A stretch of DNA of 64,000 bases from Deltaproteobacteria bacterium (GTDB lineage Bacteria > Desulfobacterota > Desulfobacteria > Desulfobacterales > B30-G6), in assembly GCA_022340465.1 (NCBI GenBank), contig JAJDNW010000066.1, positions 26,119 through 90,118 on the forward strand. The letters run 5' to 3'. This document shows positions 32,779-41,190 of the stretch, one piece after another. The notes under the pieces are model-generated. The model was not told the origin of the DNA. It did not search any database and worked only from the letters and a program-made list of their open reading frames with translations. Both the position numbers and the translations under genes were made by a program. Positions within the stretch are counted from its first letter, which is position 1; every line of letters starts with the position of its first letter.

Positions 32779-33255
32779 ATGGGTGATACAATACGCTTGA
32801 AAAAATACAGCAACCGGCGACTCTACGACACACGCAACAGCCGCTATGTGACGCTCCAGGATCTTACCGGGATGATCAAGGACGGTCACCAGGTGGAAAT
32901 CATCGACGCCTCCACCAAGGAAGACGTGACCGCCTTCATCCTGACCCAGGTCATCCTGGAGGAGGCCCGCAAAAAAAATATTCTTCTTCCGGTGCCGGTG
33001 CTGCACCTGATCATCCGGCATGGCGATGATGCCTTGAGCGATTTTTTCAACAACTATCTGCAGAAGACGATCCAGAACTACCTCGCCTATAAGAAGGTGT
33101 TCGACGATCAGTTCAGCCGGTGGCTCGACGCGGGCACCGACCTGGGAAAGAGGATGCCCAACATCATGGAGGCGCCCGCCGCCATGGAAAACATCATCCA
33201 GATGTTCATGCCATCGAGCCAGCCGAAAAAAGAAAGCGAGGATGAGGATCAATGA
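32779..33255 (+). CDS. phaR: PHA synthesis repressor PhaR
   Basis: A 158-aa protein with the PHB/PHA accumulation regulator DNA-binding domain at its N-terminus (LKKYSNRRLYDTRNSRYVTLQDL, about residues 6-60) followed by the PHB_acc helical region and an acidic tail (KKESEDEDQ). PhaR senses PHA granules: free protein represses phasin and PHA genes, and binding to nascent polymer relieves this. The palindrome in its upstream region is a candidate site. It overlaps the next gene by 4 bp (ATGA), so it is coupled to the DUF3141 gene. Confidence 0.93.
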   Translation: MGDTIRLKKYSNRRLYDTRNSRYVTLQDLTGMIKDGHQVEIIDASTKEDVTAFILTQVILEEARKKNILLPVPVLHLIIRHGDDALSDFFNNYLQKTIQNYLAYKKVFDDQFSRWLDAGTDLGKRMPNIMEAPAAMENIIQMFMPSSQPKKESEDEDQ

Positions 33256-35390
33256 ATACAAACAGCAATTTTTCAAGTTGGATGAGCGATGCCGTTGCCT
33301 ACGGCATCGATTTCTGGCAGCGCAGCGCCATCTACATGGATATCCTGCGCCAACGCGGCAACAGCTATCTGGAACACAACCGGCAGGGCATGCCGCCGGT
33401 GCTGACGTTCGATTACGAGGTCATTCTGGACGGCCGTCATCTCCAACCGGCCACCAACTACCAGCTTGCCCGTATCCAGGACCGCAGAAACGCTGACGCA
33501 ACGGCGCACGCGGGGACGGAAAAACGCAGACTGAAAAAGGCCCCGCGTGAGAATCCCGCGGGAGCGCGCCCGATCATCATCCTCGACCCCCGTGCGGGGG
33601 GAGGCCCGGGCATCGGCGGATTCAAACAGGACTCGCAGATCGGTATGGCGCTCAACCTGGGGCACCCGGTTTACTTTGTTCTGTTTACCCCGGAACCCGT
33701 CACCGGGCAAACCCTGGCGGATGTCCAGAAAACCCTGGTGCGCTTCGTCAAGACCGTGTCCGACCGGCATCCGGATGCACGCAAACCGGCGATCATCGGC
33801 AACTGTCAGGCCGGGTGGGCCGTTGCCATCCTGGGCGCCCTGGAACCGGATCAGGCGGGCCCCATCATCATGAACGGCGCCCCCCTCTCTTTCTGGGCCG
33901 GTGTGGCCGGAAAAAACCCCATGCGCTATCGGGGCGGATGGACCGGCGGCGTCTGGCTGGCCAGCCTGTGGAGCGACCTGGGAAACGGCATGTTCGACGG
34001 CGCCAGCCTTCTGGCCGGGTTTGAAGACCTGAACCTTTCCAGGACGCTGTGGGAGAAGCAATATTATCTATGGACACACATCGACACGGAGGAGGAACGC
34101 TACCTCGAGTTCGAAAAATGGTGGAACGGTTTTTTTAAACTGACCGGCAAGGAAATTCACTTCATTGTCGACGAATTGTTCATCGGCAACCGGCTTGAAA
34201 AAGGGCAGGTTACCATGGACGGCCGCCGTGTCGACCTGCGCAGCATCCGGGGACCGATCTTTGTGTTTGCGTCCCGGGGGGACAACATCACCCCACCCCA
34301 GCAGGCCCTGAACTGGATTCCCGCTGTCTGGGGATCGGTGGAAGAGATGCGCCGCGAAAAAAAAGTTATTATCTACATGCTCCACGAGAGCATCGGCCAC
34401 CTGGGAATCTTCGTGTCCGGACCGGTCTCTAAAAAAGAGCACCGGGAAATGATCAGCAGCATCGATCAGGCCGATCTGCTCGCCCCGGGGCTCTATGAAA
34501 TGATCATCTCGGAAACGGATGACGGCACGCCGTACGACGTGCGCTTCGAGGCGCGAGATATGGGCGACATCCGAGCTATCGATGACGATGGGGACGACGA
34601 GTCGGTCTTTGGCCCCGTGGCCAGGCTTTCCACCCTCAACGACATCCTGTACCGCCTCTTCGTGCGCCCCCTGGTGCAAACCGTGATGAATGAAACCCTG
34701 GCCGAAGGCATCCGCCAGCTGCACCCTCTGAGGACATCCAAATACGGCTTTTCCGACCTCAACCCGTGGATGCAGTTCTTTAAAACACCGGCGGAGCATG
34801 CCCGCAACAACCGCCGTGCGGCAGTTGACCCGAACCGGTTCGTTGCCATGGAAAAAAAGGCCGCCGCCCATATCACCAGCACCCTCGATTTCTTGCGGGA
34901 TGCCCGGGACCTGTCCCAGGAGATCTGGTTCCAGTCCGTCTACCACAATCCTTGGCTGCAGGCAGGTTTTAGCTTCACGGGGGACGATGCAGCTGAAAAC
35001 GGCGGCAGCTGCCGTGCGGAATGGGTGGAGGACCTGGCTGCAGGCGGATTCGCCGAAGCCGTCGTACGCATCATCAGCGCTCTCAGCCAGGCGGCCGGAA
35101 GTACCGACCGGCGCGTCCTGGATGCCTTTGGAGACATATTCGACAGGGATGAACGGCTGAGCCGTTTAGGACCGGAAGCGTTGACGGATGCCGTAAAAAA
35201 GCAAGCCTGTATCCTGGCCGGAGACACCGAATCCGCCATCGAGGCCCTTACCACCCTGCTGCCGGATCCTGACGACCGCCGGGCGGCTCTGGCCCTTGCC
35301 CGCGGCATCTTTCCGGAAGATGAAATCCTCGATCCACAAGTACAGGCACGTCTCGATGCCATCTCCGCAGCGATGGGCATCCCGGAATAG
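33252..35390 (+). CDS. DUF3141 protein, PHA-synthase-like alpha/beta hydrolase
   Basis: A 712-aa cytoplasmic protein of the DUF3141 family. Residues about 90-400 form an alpha/beta-hydrolase core; the nucleophile elbow is IIGNCQAGWA with Cys185, the same GxCxxG arrangement as PHA synthase rather than the serine hydrolase GxSxG. A catalytic Asp is likely in VFASRGDNITPPQ and His in SIGHLGIFVSG, completing a Cys-Asp-His triad. The C-terminal 300 residues are helical and unassigned. Translational coupling to phaR and neighbouring phaC suggest a role in PHA synthesis or turnover. No biochemical function is known to me. Confidence 0.85.
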   Translation: MNTNSNFSSWMSDAVAYGIDFWQRSAIYMDILRQRGNSYLEHNRQGMPPVLTFDYEVILDGRHLQPATNYQLARIQDRRNADATAHAGTEKRRLKKAPRENPAGARPIIILDPRAGGGPGIGGFKQDSQIGMALNLGHPVYFVLFTPEPVTGQTLADVQKTLVRFVKTVSDRHPDARKPAIIGNCQAGWAVAILGALEPDQAGPIIMNGAPLSFWAGVAGKNPMRYRGGWTGGVWLASLWSDLGNGMFDGASLLAGFEDLNLSRTLWEKQYYLWTHIDTEEERYLEFEKWWNGFFKLTGKEIHFIVDELFIGNRLEKGQVTMDGRRVDLRSIRGPIFVFASRGDNITPPQQALNWIPAVWGSVEEMRREKKVIIYMLHESIGHLGIFVSGPVSKKEHREMISSIDQADLLAPGLYEMIISETDDGTPYDVRFEARDMGDIRAIDDDGDDESVFGPVARLSTLNDILYRLFVRPLVQTVMNETLAEGIRQLHPLRTSKYGFSDLNPWMQFFKTPAEHARNNRRAAVDPNRFVAMEKKAAAHITSTLDFLRDARDLSQEIWFQSVYHNPWLQAGFSFTGDDAAENGGSCRAEWVEDLAAGGFAEAVVRIISALSQAAGSTDRRVLDAFGDIFDRDERLSRLGPEALTDAVKKQACILAGDTESAIEALTTLLPDPDDRRAALALARGIFPEDEILDPQVQARLDAISAAMGIPE

Positions 35391-35411
35391 AGCGGCTGCC
35401 GGAAAGACAGC

Positions 35412-35475
35412 CCGAATAGCGTCCATGGCCGCCCCGATATGTTCAAAGCGGAACATATATGTGGCAAATGCTCTA
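35412..35475. repeat. Dispersed repeat fragment between DUF3141 and PilZ genes
   Basis: Bases 35412-35454 resemble 10439-10482. GTTCAAAGCGG at 35441-35451 is an exact 11-mer of the 25978 palindrome (reverse strand, near 26172-26182). The CGGAAC...TGGCAAATG part (35449-35470) resembles 4607-4632 and 4723-4746. Confidence 0.55.
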
Positions 35476-35841
35476 ATCCTGATCGCATCCGACTGGAAGC
35501 GTGTCTTTGAACATCTCGAAACAGAGGCATATTGCTTCTCTGCCGCGATCTTCCAATGAAATGAAGCGACACCCCATGCCCCGTTTCGTTTTGTTTACGA
35601 CTCTTGCATGAAATCGTATGATTTCCCTTTCGGTGGGGAGTTTTGTACTGATGGTGATAAGTTGTCCGATGCGCACGTTGTCCGCGTTTTCCGTTTCTAT
35701 GAAAATACCGCCCAGGCTGATGTCCGTGATGATTTGCTTTCCCATCAGGCCCACAACTGCCGCCTCGCAATGAAATTCGAGCCTCTCGTTTTTTCTTCTG
35801 TTATTGACTACCTCTTTTTTCTCACTGCGAATATCAACCAT
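35473..35841 (-). CDS. PilZ domain protein
   Basis: A 122-aa single-domain PilZ protein. Both c-di-GMP motifs are present: the Arg-rich RRKNERLEF and DISLGGIFIE, followed by the family's beta-barrel (IGQLITISTKLPTEREIIRFHARVVNKTKRGMGCRFI). The start at 35841 is chosen over 35850 for spacing to GAGGA. It should bind c-di-GMP and pass the signal to a partner. It lies 75 bp after phaC on the same strand, so it may be co-transcribed with the PHA synthase, which would be an unusual link of c-di-GMP to storage. Confidence 0.9.
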   Translation of the reverse strand: MVDIRSEKKEVVNNRRKNERLEFHCEAAVVGLMGKQIITDISLGGIFIETENADNVRIGQLITISTKLPTEREIIRFHARVVNKTKRGMGCRFISLEDRGREAICLCFEMFKDTLPVGCDQD

Positions 35842-35915
35842 GATCAACATTCCTCGATATCAACGAAACAACCTTTTTCCAAACCCGTCGTTTTGCTCGA
35901 ACATGGGCAGGGCGA

Positions 35916-37760
35916 TCACAGGAGCGCATTGGGCATGTAGCACACACCGCTATCGGGGCGGTCCAGGCGTCTGGTGACGTAGCATCCCGGCGCGTCTTCC
36001 AGATCGTCCGCTGCATCGCCTCCCGGCCACCTTGCCGGAACCCTGCCTCCCGTATAGGGGGCGTTCCACTTGAACCAGTCCAGCCACCAGGATTCCTGGT
36101 GAAACTCGGCCCCATCCAGCCATTCCGACGCTTTGTCGGGCAAATCCGCATTGGTCCAGTGGCCGTACTTGTTTTTGGGGGGCGGGTTGACGATGCCGGC
36201 CACGTGGCCGGAAGCGCCGAGCACGAAGCGCACATCCCCCTTGTGCAGCCTGGCCCCCTTGTAGGTGCTCTGCCAGAGGGCGATGTGGTCCTCCCGGGTT
36301 GAAATGAAGTAAACCGGATTCTCGATGTTGCCGATGTCGATGGGTACACCGTCCAGTTCGATGCCGCCCGGCTTCCTGAGTCGATTGTGAAGATACATGT
36401 TGCGCAGGTAAAAGGAGTGCATCTTGGCCGGCATGTTGGTGGAATCCGAATTCCAAAACAGGATGTCAAAAGGGACCGGCGTGGCACCCTTGAGGTAATT
36501 ATTGATCACGTACGCCCAGACCAGGTCGTTGGCCCGCAGCATGCTGAAACTGTTGGACATGGCGCAGCCGTCCAGATAGCCCCGCTCATCCATCTGCCTT
36601 TCGAAGGCCGCCACCTGATCCTCATCCAGAAACACCCCGATGTCGCCGGGGACGGAAAAATCGATCAGGGAAGCCATGTAGGTGCCGGTGTGGATGCGGT
36701 CCCCCTCTCCTTTGGCGCTTAGATAGGCGGTCATGCACGCCAGGAGCGTTCCCCCCAGGCAATAGCCGATGGCATTGACCTCCCGCCGGCCGGTCACTCG
36801 TTCTACCTCCTTCAATGCCGCCACCGGCCCTTCCAGCAGGTAATTCTCGAACCCCTTCTCCCTTAGCGCCCCGTCCGGGTTGGCCCAGGATATCATGAAC
36901 GTGGTGTATCCCTGGTCCACCATCCACTTCACCATGGAATTCTGCTGGCGCAAATCGAGGATATAGTATTTATTGATCCAGGGCGGAATAATCACGACCG
37001 GGTGTTCGAAGACCTCATCCGTCGTCGGGTTGTACTGAATCAGTTGGATGAGGTCGTTCTGATAGATGACCTTGCCCGGCGTAACGGCCAGATCCTTGCC
37101 CACCTCGAAGGCATCCATGTCGGTCATCTGAATCTGAAGTTGGCATGGCCCCCGGTCCAAATCATCCAACAGGTTTTTCAAACCGTTCAGCAGGTTTTCC
37201 CCGCGGCTTTCCAGGGTAAGCTGTAGAATTTCGGGGTTGGTCCCCGGGAAATTGGAGGGGGCGATGGCATCCAGATACTGGCCTGTGTAGAATTCCACCT
37301 TTTGTCTGGTCTTGTCGTCGAGCCCCTGGATGTCCTGCACCGCACTGCGGATAGCCTTGGAAGTCAGCAGGTAGCTTTCCTTGATGAAGTTGAACATGGG
37401 ATTGGTGCTCCAGGCTTTGTGGCGAAACCGTTTGTCCGGCTTTTCTTCCTGCTCATCAGCGGGCAGGCCGCCTAAAAGCTGCACGGAACTCTTCTGCACC
37501 AGCCCCCAATAGTCTTTCCAATAATTCATCTGGGAATCGAACAGCCTGTTGGGATCTTCCATAAGCTTCATGGTCAATTCCTGAAAGCTTCTACCCACCG
37601 CAGCCGCCTCCGCCTGATCGACGGCACCGGACTTTTTCTGCTTCTCCACAAACGACGCTACCAGTTTGCGGCTTTTCGTGTTGACCTCCTCCAGAATGTC
37701 TGACAGCTCCTGCATGTCAAAGCCGAACGGATTTGGCAGCGGCGATTTGTTGTCGGCCAT
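35916..37760 (-). CDS. phaC: Class I poly(R)-hydroxyalkanoic acid synthase
   Basis: A 614-aa PHA synthase. It has the N-terminal PhaC_N-type region (about residues 60-270: MNYWKDYWGLVQKSSVQLL) and the alpha/beta core with nucleophile Cys334 in AIGYCLGGTLLACMTAYL. The Asp and His of the triad lie in FISTREDHIAL and GASGHVAGIVNPP. Length and single-gene form fit class I (no PhaE or PhaR subunit is needed). It polymerises (R)-3-hydroxyacyl-CoA at the granule surface. The start at 37760 follows GGGGGA. It is downstream of the HisKA-only gene and upstream of the PilZ gene. Confidence 0.95.
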   Translation of the reverse strand: MADNKSPLPNPFGFDMQELSDILEEVNTKSRKLVASFVEKQKKSGAVDQAEAAAVGRSFQELTMKLMEDPNRLFDSQMNYWKDYWGLVQKSSVQLLGGLPADEQEEKPDKRFRHKAWSTNPMFNFIKESYLLTSKAIRSAVQDIQGLDDKTRQKVEFYTGQYLDAIAPSNFPGTNPEILQLTLESRGENLLNGLKNLLDDLDRGPCQLQIQMTDMDAFEVGKDLAVTPGKVIYQNDLIQLIQYNPTTDEVFEHPVVIIPPWINKYYILDLRQQNSMVKWMVDQGYTTFMISWANPDGALREKGFENYLLEGPVAALKEVERVTGRREVNAIGYCLGGTLLACMTAYLSAKGEGDRIHTGTYMASLIDFSVPGDIGVFLDEDQVAAFERQMDERGYLDGCAMSNSFSMLRANDLVWAYVINNYLKGATPVPFDILFWNSDSTNMPAKMHSFYLRNMYLHNRLRKPGGIELDGVPIDIGNIENPVYFISTREDHIALWQSTYKGARLHKGDVRFVLGASGHVAGIVNPPPKNKYGHWTNADLPDKASEWLDGAEFHQESWWLDWFKWNAPYTGGRVPARWPGGDAADDLEDAPGCYVTRRLDRPDSGVCYMPNALL

Positions 37761-37779
37761 GGTCGTTCCCCCTTTCAGG

Positions 37780-38640
37780 CTACCTGTCTTTTTCCCGTTC
37801 CGTCGCTTTCTCGGTGGCGACGATTTTCTCCCCCTGAGCGTGATGTTTAGGCCGGTATTTGGCTATCTTCATCAACTTTTGGGTAATTTTCCCTACCCGC
37901 ATCGCCTGCTCTTTCAGTTTACCGATTTTATCGTACAGCGGATCATCCTCTGAAATCTTCATGCCAATGATGTCCGTGTACCCGGTTATCGCCATGACCG
38001 GCTGGTTCAATTCATGACACACAACACCGGCCATTTCCAGGACACCCTGAAGTTTTTCCCGTTTCAGGCGTTCGCTTTCGGCCCGTTCACGCATCTCTTC
38101 GGATTCCATCTCCTTGGTTACGACCGTCAGACATCCTTTGGAAAGAAAAATACCGTCCTCCGCGTATGCTTCGATAACCGCTTCGTCTTTAAGCCAGAAT
38201 ACACTGTCCTCTTCCCGGGCAATCTTGTAAACCGCTTCCACATACTCTGCCCGGGCCCCCTCCTGGCGGATTTCTTCACGCCGATGGTTAAGCGCATGCC
38301 CGTCGACCACCTCTTTCTGAATCTGCTCACCGGGTTCCTGGTACTTATAGATGCGGCGGTCGACGACACTGTCGCGAAACACCTCCGGCAGTTCATCACA
38401 GGTACAATCCATAATTTCCAGAAAGTTTGCGCTGGCAAATTCATACCACATCATATTCTGTTTATCTTTCCAGGCGGAGAGATATGGAATCGCCGGCGTG
38501 CCCAACCGGTCGAAGGAGGTCATCGCTTTCAGGTATGCTGTCAGGTTTTCTTTGAGGGTTCGGCTGTAATTTCCATTCAGAATCTGCCCGCAATAGGCCT
38601 CCAATCCATCATGGTAGAGATTGTCCGCTGAATTTGTCAT
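37780..38640 (-). CDS. Histidine-kinase-like protein with HisKA domain but no ATPase domain
   Basis: A 286-aa protein. Residues about 1-165 form a sensor-like region (possibly PAS-like: FWLKDEAVIEAYAEDGIFLSKGCLTVVTKEMESEE). Residues 195-265 are a HisKA dimerisation/phosphoacceptor domain: LEMAGVVCHELNQPVMAITGYTDIIG, with the His of the HELNQP box. The HATPase domain that should follow is absent; the protein ends in a Lys/Glu-rich tail. The frame is closed by a stop and phaC starts 19 bp later. It cannot phosphorylate itself and may be a phosphotransfer partner or dimerising sensor for PHA metabolism. Confidence 0.82.
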   Translation of the reverse strand: MTNSADNLYHDGLEAYCGQILNGNYSRTLKENLTAYLKAMTSFDRLGTPAIPYLSAWKDKQNMMWYEFASANFLEIMDCTCDELPEVFRDSVVDRRIYKYQEPGEQIQKEVVDGHALNHRREEIRQEGARAEYVEAVYKIAREEDSVFWLKDEAVIEAYAEDGIFLSKGCLTVVTKEMESEEMRERAESERLKREKLQGVLEMAGVVCHELNQPVMAITGYTDIIGMKISEDDPLYDKIGKLKEQAMRVGKITQKLMKIAKYRPKHHAQGEKIVATEKATEREKDR

Positions 38641-38833
38641 CGTGAATCCCCTTTTCTGGCGCCGCGGACGGGTCCGGGGCCCTTCAAGTATTTTTTCTTT
38701 TCATTGGCAGCCTTTTTCTTCCGATAACTATAACCCAACCGGTTCAATTTGCAACACATGAAATATCACCTGCCGAGCTTTTCGGGGGCTGCCATGGGCG
38801 CTGTTCGGACTGTTTCTCCGACAACCACTCTAA

Positions 38834-40255
38834 CTAGGGGCGGATAATAATCGTCGGATAGAGCCCCTCCTTTTCCCCATGGGGGTAGGGTTGAATCGTG
38901 TTAAAGGAAATGTTCTGATTCTGCTGGGCATGTCCCTTTTTGGAACGGCCGTTGAAAAAAGCGCCGTTGGCCTCGAGGATGTGGTGGATGCGCTCCTGGA
39001 AGGCCTTGACAAATTCGGTGCCGCTCCCCTCGAAGATCATATCTCCCATTGAGAAACGGGTATCGACCCTGGCAAATTCCTTCAGGGCGATGCTGTTGCC
39101 CTTAAGATCCCTCTCATCGGTAACGAGCCCCCAGACCAGGTGGCCGGGCGGAATCGTCAACGGCCGGCGGATGTCGATGATCGTGTGCGGCATGATGATG
39201 CTTTCCTTACCGATTGTCAGCCGCGACCGCGGGCGCCCCCTGAGAAAACTGTTAAATCCCACAAACACATCTTTTTCCAGGTCGGCCTCGATAATTTTGG
39301 CGCCATGGGCGGTGATGTCGTTACCTTCCAGCCTCGAGTTGACGATATAGCTCTGCTCCTGGGCATTGACGCCTTTGCCCAGCCAGGCATTCTGAAGATA
39401 AGCGCGTTGAGACACCAGCACGTTTTCGCCGATGCGCGTCCTGGGTTTGATAACGGCAAAGCGATCCAGTGATGCGCTGCTGGGGACAGGCACGGAGGGT
39501 TCCAGCTTGAGCACATCGAAAACCTTTTGAAAATCCTTTTTGCGGTCTTCTAAAAAGTCGATGAAAATCCCCCCGGGAGTGCTGCCGGCGGTAAAGTGGA
39601 TGTAGCTGTTCAGGCGCTCCAGAGGATGGCGGTACAGGAAATTGAAGGTATCCGAGCTGCGTACCCACACGGTGCCGGGGTCAATCTTCAGATGACTCAC
39701 CTCCCCGGCTTGAATGTAGGAGAACGTTCCCACAAGGCAGTCCCGTATGGTGGTAAGATCCGCGGTCGCAAACGGGCCCAGAAAACAACCGTCCGACGGA
39801 GAGCCGTGGATATTGGCGTAGTGGGAGGCAATGGTGTCCCGGATAAAAAATTTTTCCAGTGTTTCCGGGTCATGAGAAAAGTTGTGCACGAGTGTTTTGA
39901 TCAGAAAGCTGTCTTCGATCTCGATCTCTTCATCCTCGTCCACCTGTATCTCAAGATCCTGATACCTGAACACATCCGCCTTTTTCTTCAGCTCATCCCC
40001 TCTGATATCGCTTTTATAGAGCAGGGAATTGGTCACGCTGCATTTTCCCAGAAAATAGCTGCCGGACAGATTGCAATGTTTAAACTGCAAATTCAACGCG
40101 TGGTAGGGGCTGATGCCGTAAAAAGCGTAAAATTTCGTCATCTGGCTCGGCGGTATGAGCTTTCTGACCAGGGGGCTGACGTCATATCCCAGTTCGCGCA
40201 AATTGATGTTGGTGCGCTGGATAATCCGATCCAGCAGTCTCTCGATTGCTTTCAT
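38834..40255 (-). CDS. Left-handed beta-helix (hexapeptide-repeat-like) protein, transferase-like
   Basis: A 473-aa protein. The middle and C-terminal part (about residues 260-400) has the regular turns of a left-handed beta-helix: AVIKPRTRIGENVLVSQRAYLQNAWLGKGVNAQEQSYIVNSRLEGND, then AHGAKIIEADLEKDVFVGFNSFLRG. An N-terminal 250-residue part is unassigned but has similar short repeats (LNLQFKHCNLSGSYFLGKCSVTNSLLYKSDI). This kind of protein is usually called a transferase, by analogy with acyl- or nucleotidyltransferases, without proof. It lies 14 bp after a CBS-domain gene and may be in its operon. Confidence 0.7.
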   Translation of the reverse strand: MKAIERLLDRIIQRTNINLRELGYDVSPLVRKLIPPSQMTKFYAFYGISPYHALNLQFKHCNLSGSYFLGKCSVTNSLLYKSDIRGDELKKKADVFRYQDLEIQVDEDEEIEIEDSFLIKTLVHNFSHDPETLEKFFIRDTIASHYANIHGSPSDGCFLGPFATADLTTIRDCLVGTFSYIQAGEVSHLKIDPGTVWVRSSDTFNFLYRHPLERLNSYIHFTAGSTPGGIFIDFLEDRKKDFQKVFDVLKLEPSVPVPSSASLDRFAVIKPRTRIGENVLVSQRAYLQNAWLGKGVNAQEQSYIVNSRLEGNDITAHGAKIIEADLEKDVFVGFNSFLRGRPRSRLTIGKESIIMPHTIIDIRRPLTIPPGHLVWGLVTDERDLKGNSIALKEFARVDTRFSMGDMIFEGSGTEFVKAFQERIHHILEANGAFFNGRSKKGHAQQNQNISFNTIQPYPHGEKEGLYPTIIIRP

Positions 40256-40269
40256 TATATGTCCTTCAT

Positions 40270-40830
40270 CTATTCCGTGTCTTTGACTTCCTGCATGACA
40301 TGAAATGCGGCCGCAAAAACATCCGACATCCGCAGCACCCCCACAATCTTTTGTTCTCTGGTCACCAGAAGCGACAGATGGCGCCCGGTAATCAACTGAT
40401 GTACGGCTGTGTGCAGGGACATCTCCTCATTGACATACTCGCCTTCCGAAGGGGTCTGCATAAAGTCCTCAACCTTCAGCTTGGATGCCCTGGTGAAGAT
40501 ATCTCTGGAGGGCGGTCTCTTCTGGTGGTAGCGTTCCTGCTGCAGGGCGATGGATTTTGAACTGAATCCGAATTTGCTGATATCCTTGATGCGTTCGATG
40601 GCTTCATCCTGCGGCTCCAGGGATCGCAGAAAATCCAGCTGGCTCAGCTTTCCGACTACCTGCTGCCGGCTGTCCAAAACCAGAACGGCCCGGTGCTTAT
40701 ACTGGGCGTGCTCATAATCCTCCTGGACTTTTTCCAGTGCGCTCACGGCTTCCGCAAGCGTCGATCCTACGGAAACGGTGGCGTATTCCGAAAGCGGAAC
40801 CATCAGATCCCTCACGGTATACTGCATCAT
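40270..40830 (-). CDS. CBS-pair domain protein (paralog A)
   Basis: A 186-aa protein made of two CBS motifs: RDLMVPLSEYATVSVGSTLAEAVSALEK with RAVLVLDSRQQVVGKLSQLDFLRSL, and VEDFMQTPSEGEYVNEEMSLHTAVHQL with LSLLVTREQKIVGVLRMSDVFAA. Between them is a helical insert of 50 residues. CBS pairs bind adenosyl ligands and regulate partners. It is a clear paralog of 42787-43341, and the two lie on either side of a DASS transporter. The start at 40830 has GGAGG 4 nt upstream; 40827 is also possible. Confidence 0.88.
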   Translation of the reverse strand: MMQYTVRDLMVPLSEYATVSVGSTLAEAVSALEKVQEDYEHAQYKHRAVLVLDSRQQVVGKLSQLDFLRSLEPQDEAIERIKDISKFGFSSKSIALQQERYHQKRPPSRDIFTRASKLKVEDFMQTPSEGEYVNEEMSLHTAVHQLITGRHLSLLVTREQKIVGVLRMSDVFAAAFHVMQEVKDTE

Positions 40831-41190
40831 TTTACCTCCCATGCGTCCGACCGGGCGCGGGCACCTTCAACACCTGAACCCGGTTTTTGCTTTCGGCGTA
40901 TCTTTCATGGCTTTGATCGGCTTTGACATTTTAGCCGAAGGGCTTGATAAACACACCCAAATTGGGGTCAGAGTGATGGGAAACGCCTGTTTTTCATCTG
41001 AACAAAACGCCCGGGAAGGCGCACTAAAACCCTACTTCAAGCGATTTTCGGGCCTTGCACGCCCATGGCGGCGCTGCCGCAGATGCCAAGGAAAATGTCA
41101 TTTCACCACATCGTGCGGCAGCCCATTTATTAAGCGACCCGGTGGGTCGATTACCGCCCACCGGATATTGCCGCATACGCTTTTGCGTTA
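40831..41190. other. Gene-free region between CBS paralog A and DASS transporter
   Basis: No gene is supported. It holds a hairpin at 41139-41164, a GCGGC-GCT-GCCGC stem near 41070-41082 and the word TTGGGGTCAGAGTG near 40962-40975, which I have seen associated with REP-type elements in related bacteria (low certainty). Confidence 0.5.
41139..41164 (-). terminator. Hairpin after the DASS transporter gene
   Basis: CCGGTGGG (41139-41146) and CCCACCGG (41157-41164), 8-bp perfect stem with 10-nt loop, 27 nt past the transporter stop. It lacks a U tract, so termination may be partial. Confidence 0.5.
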
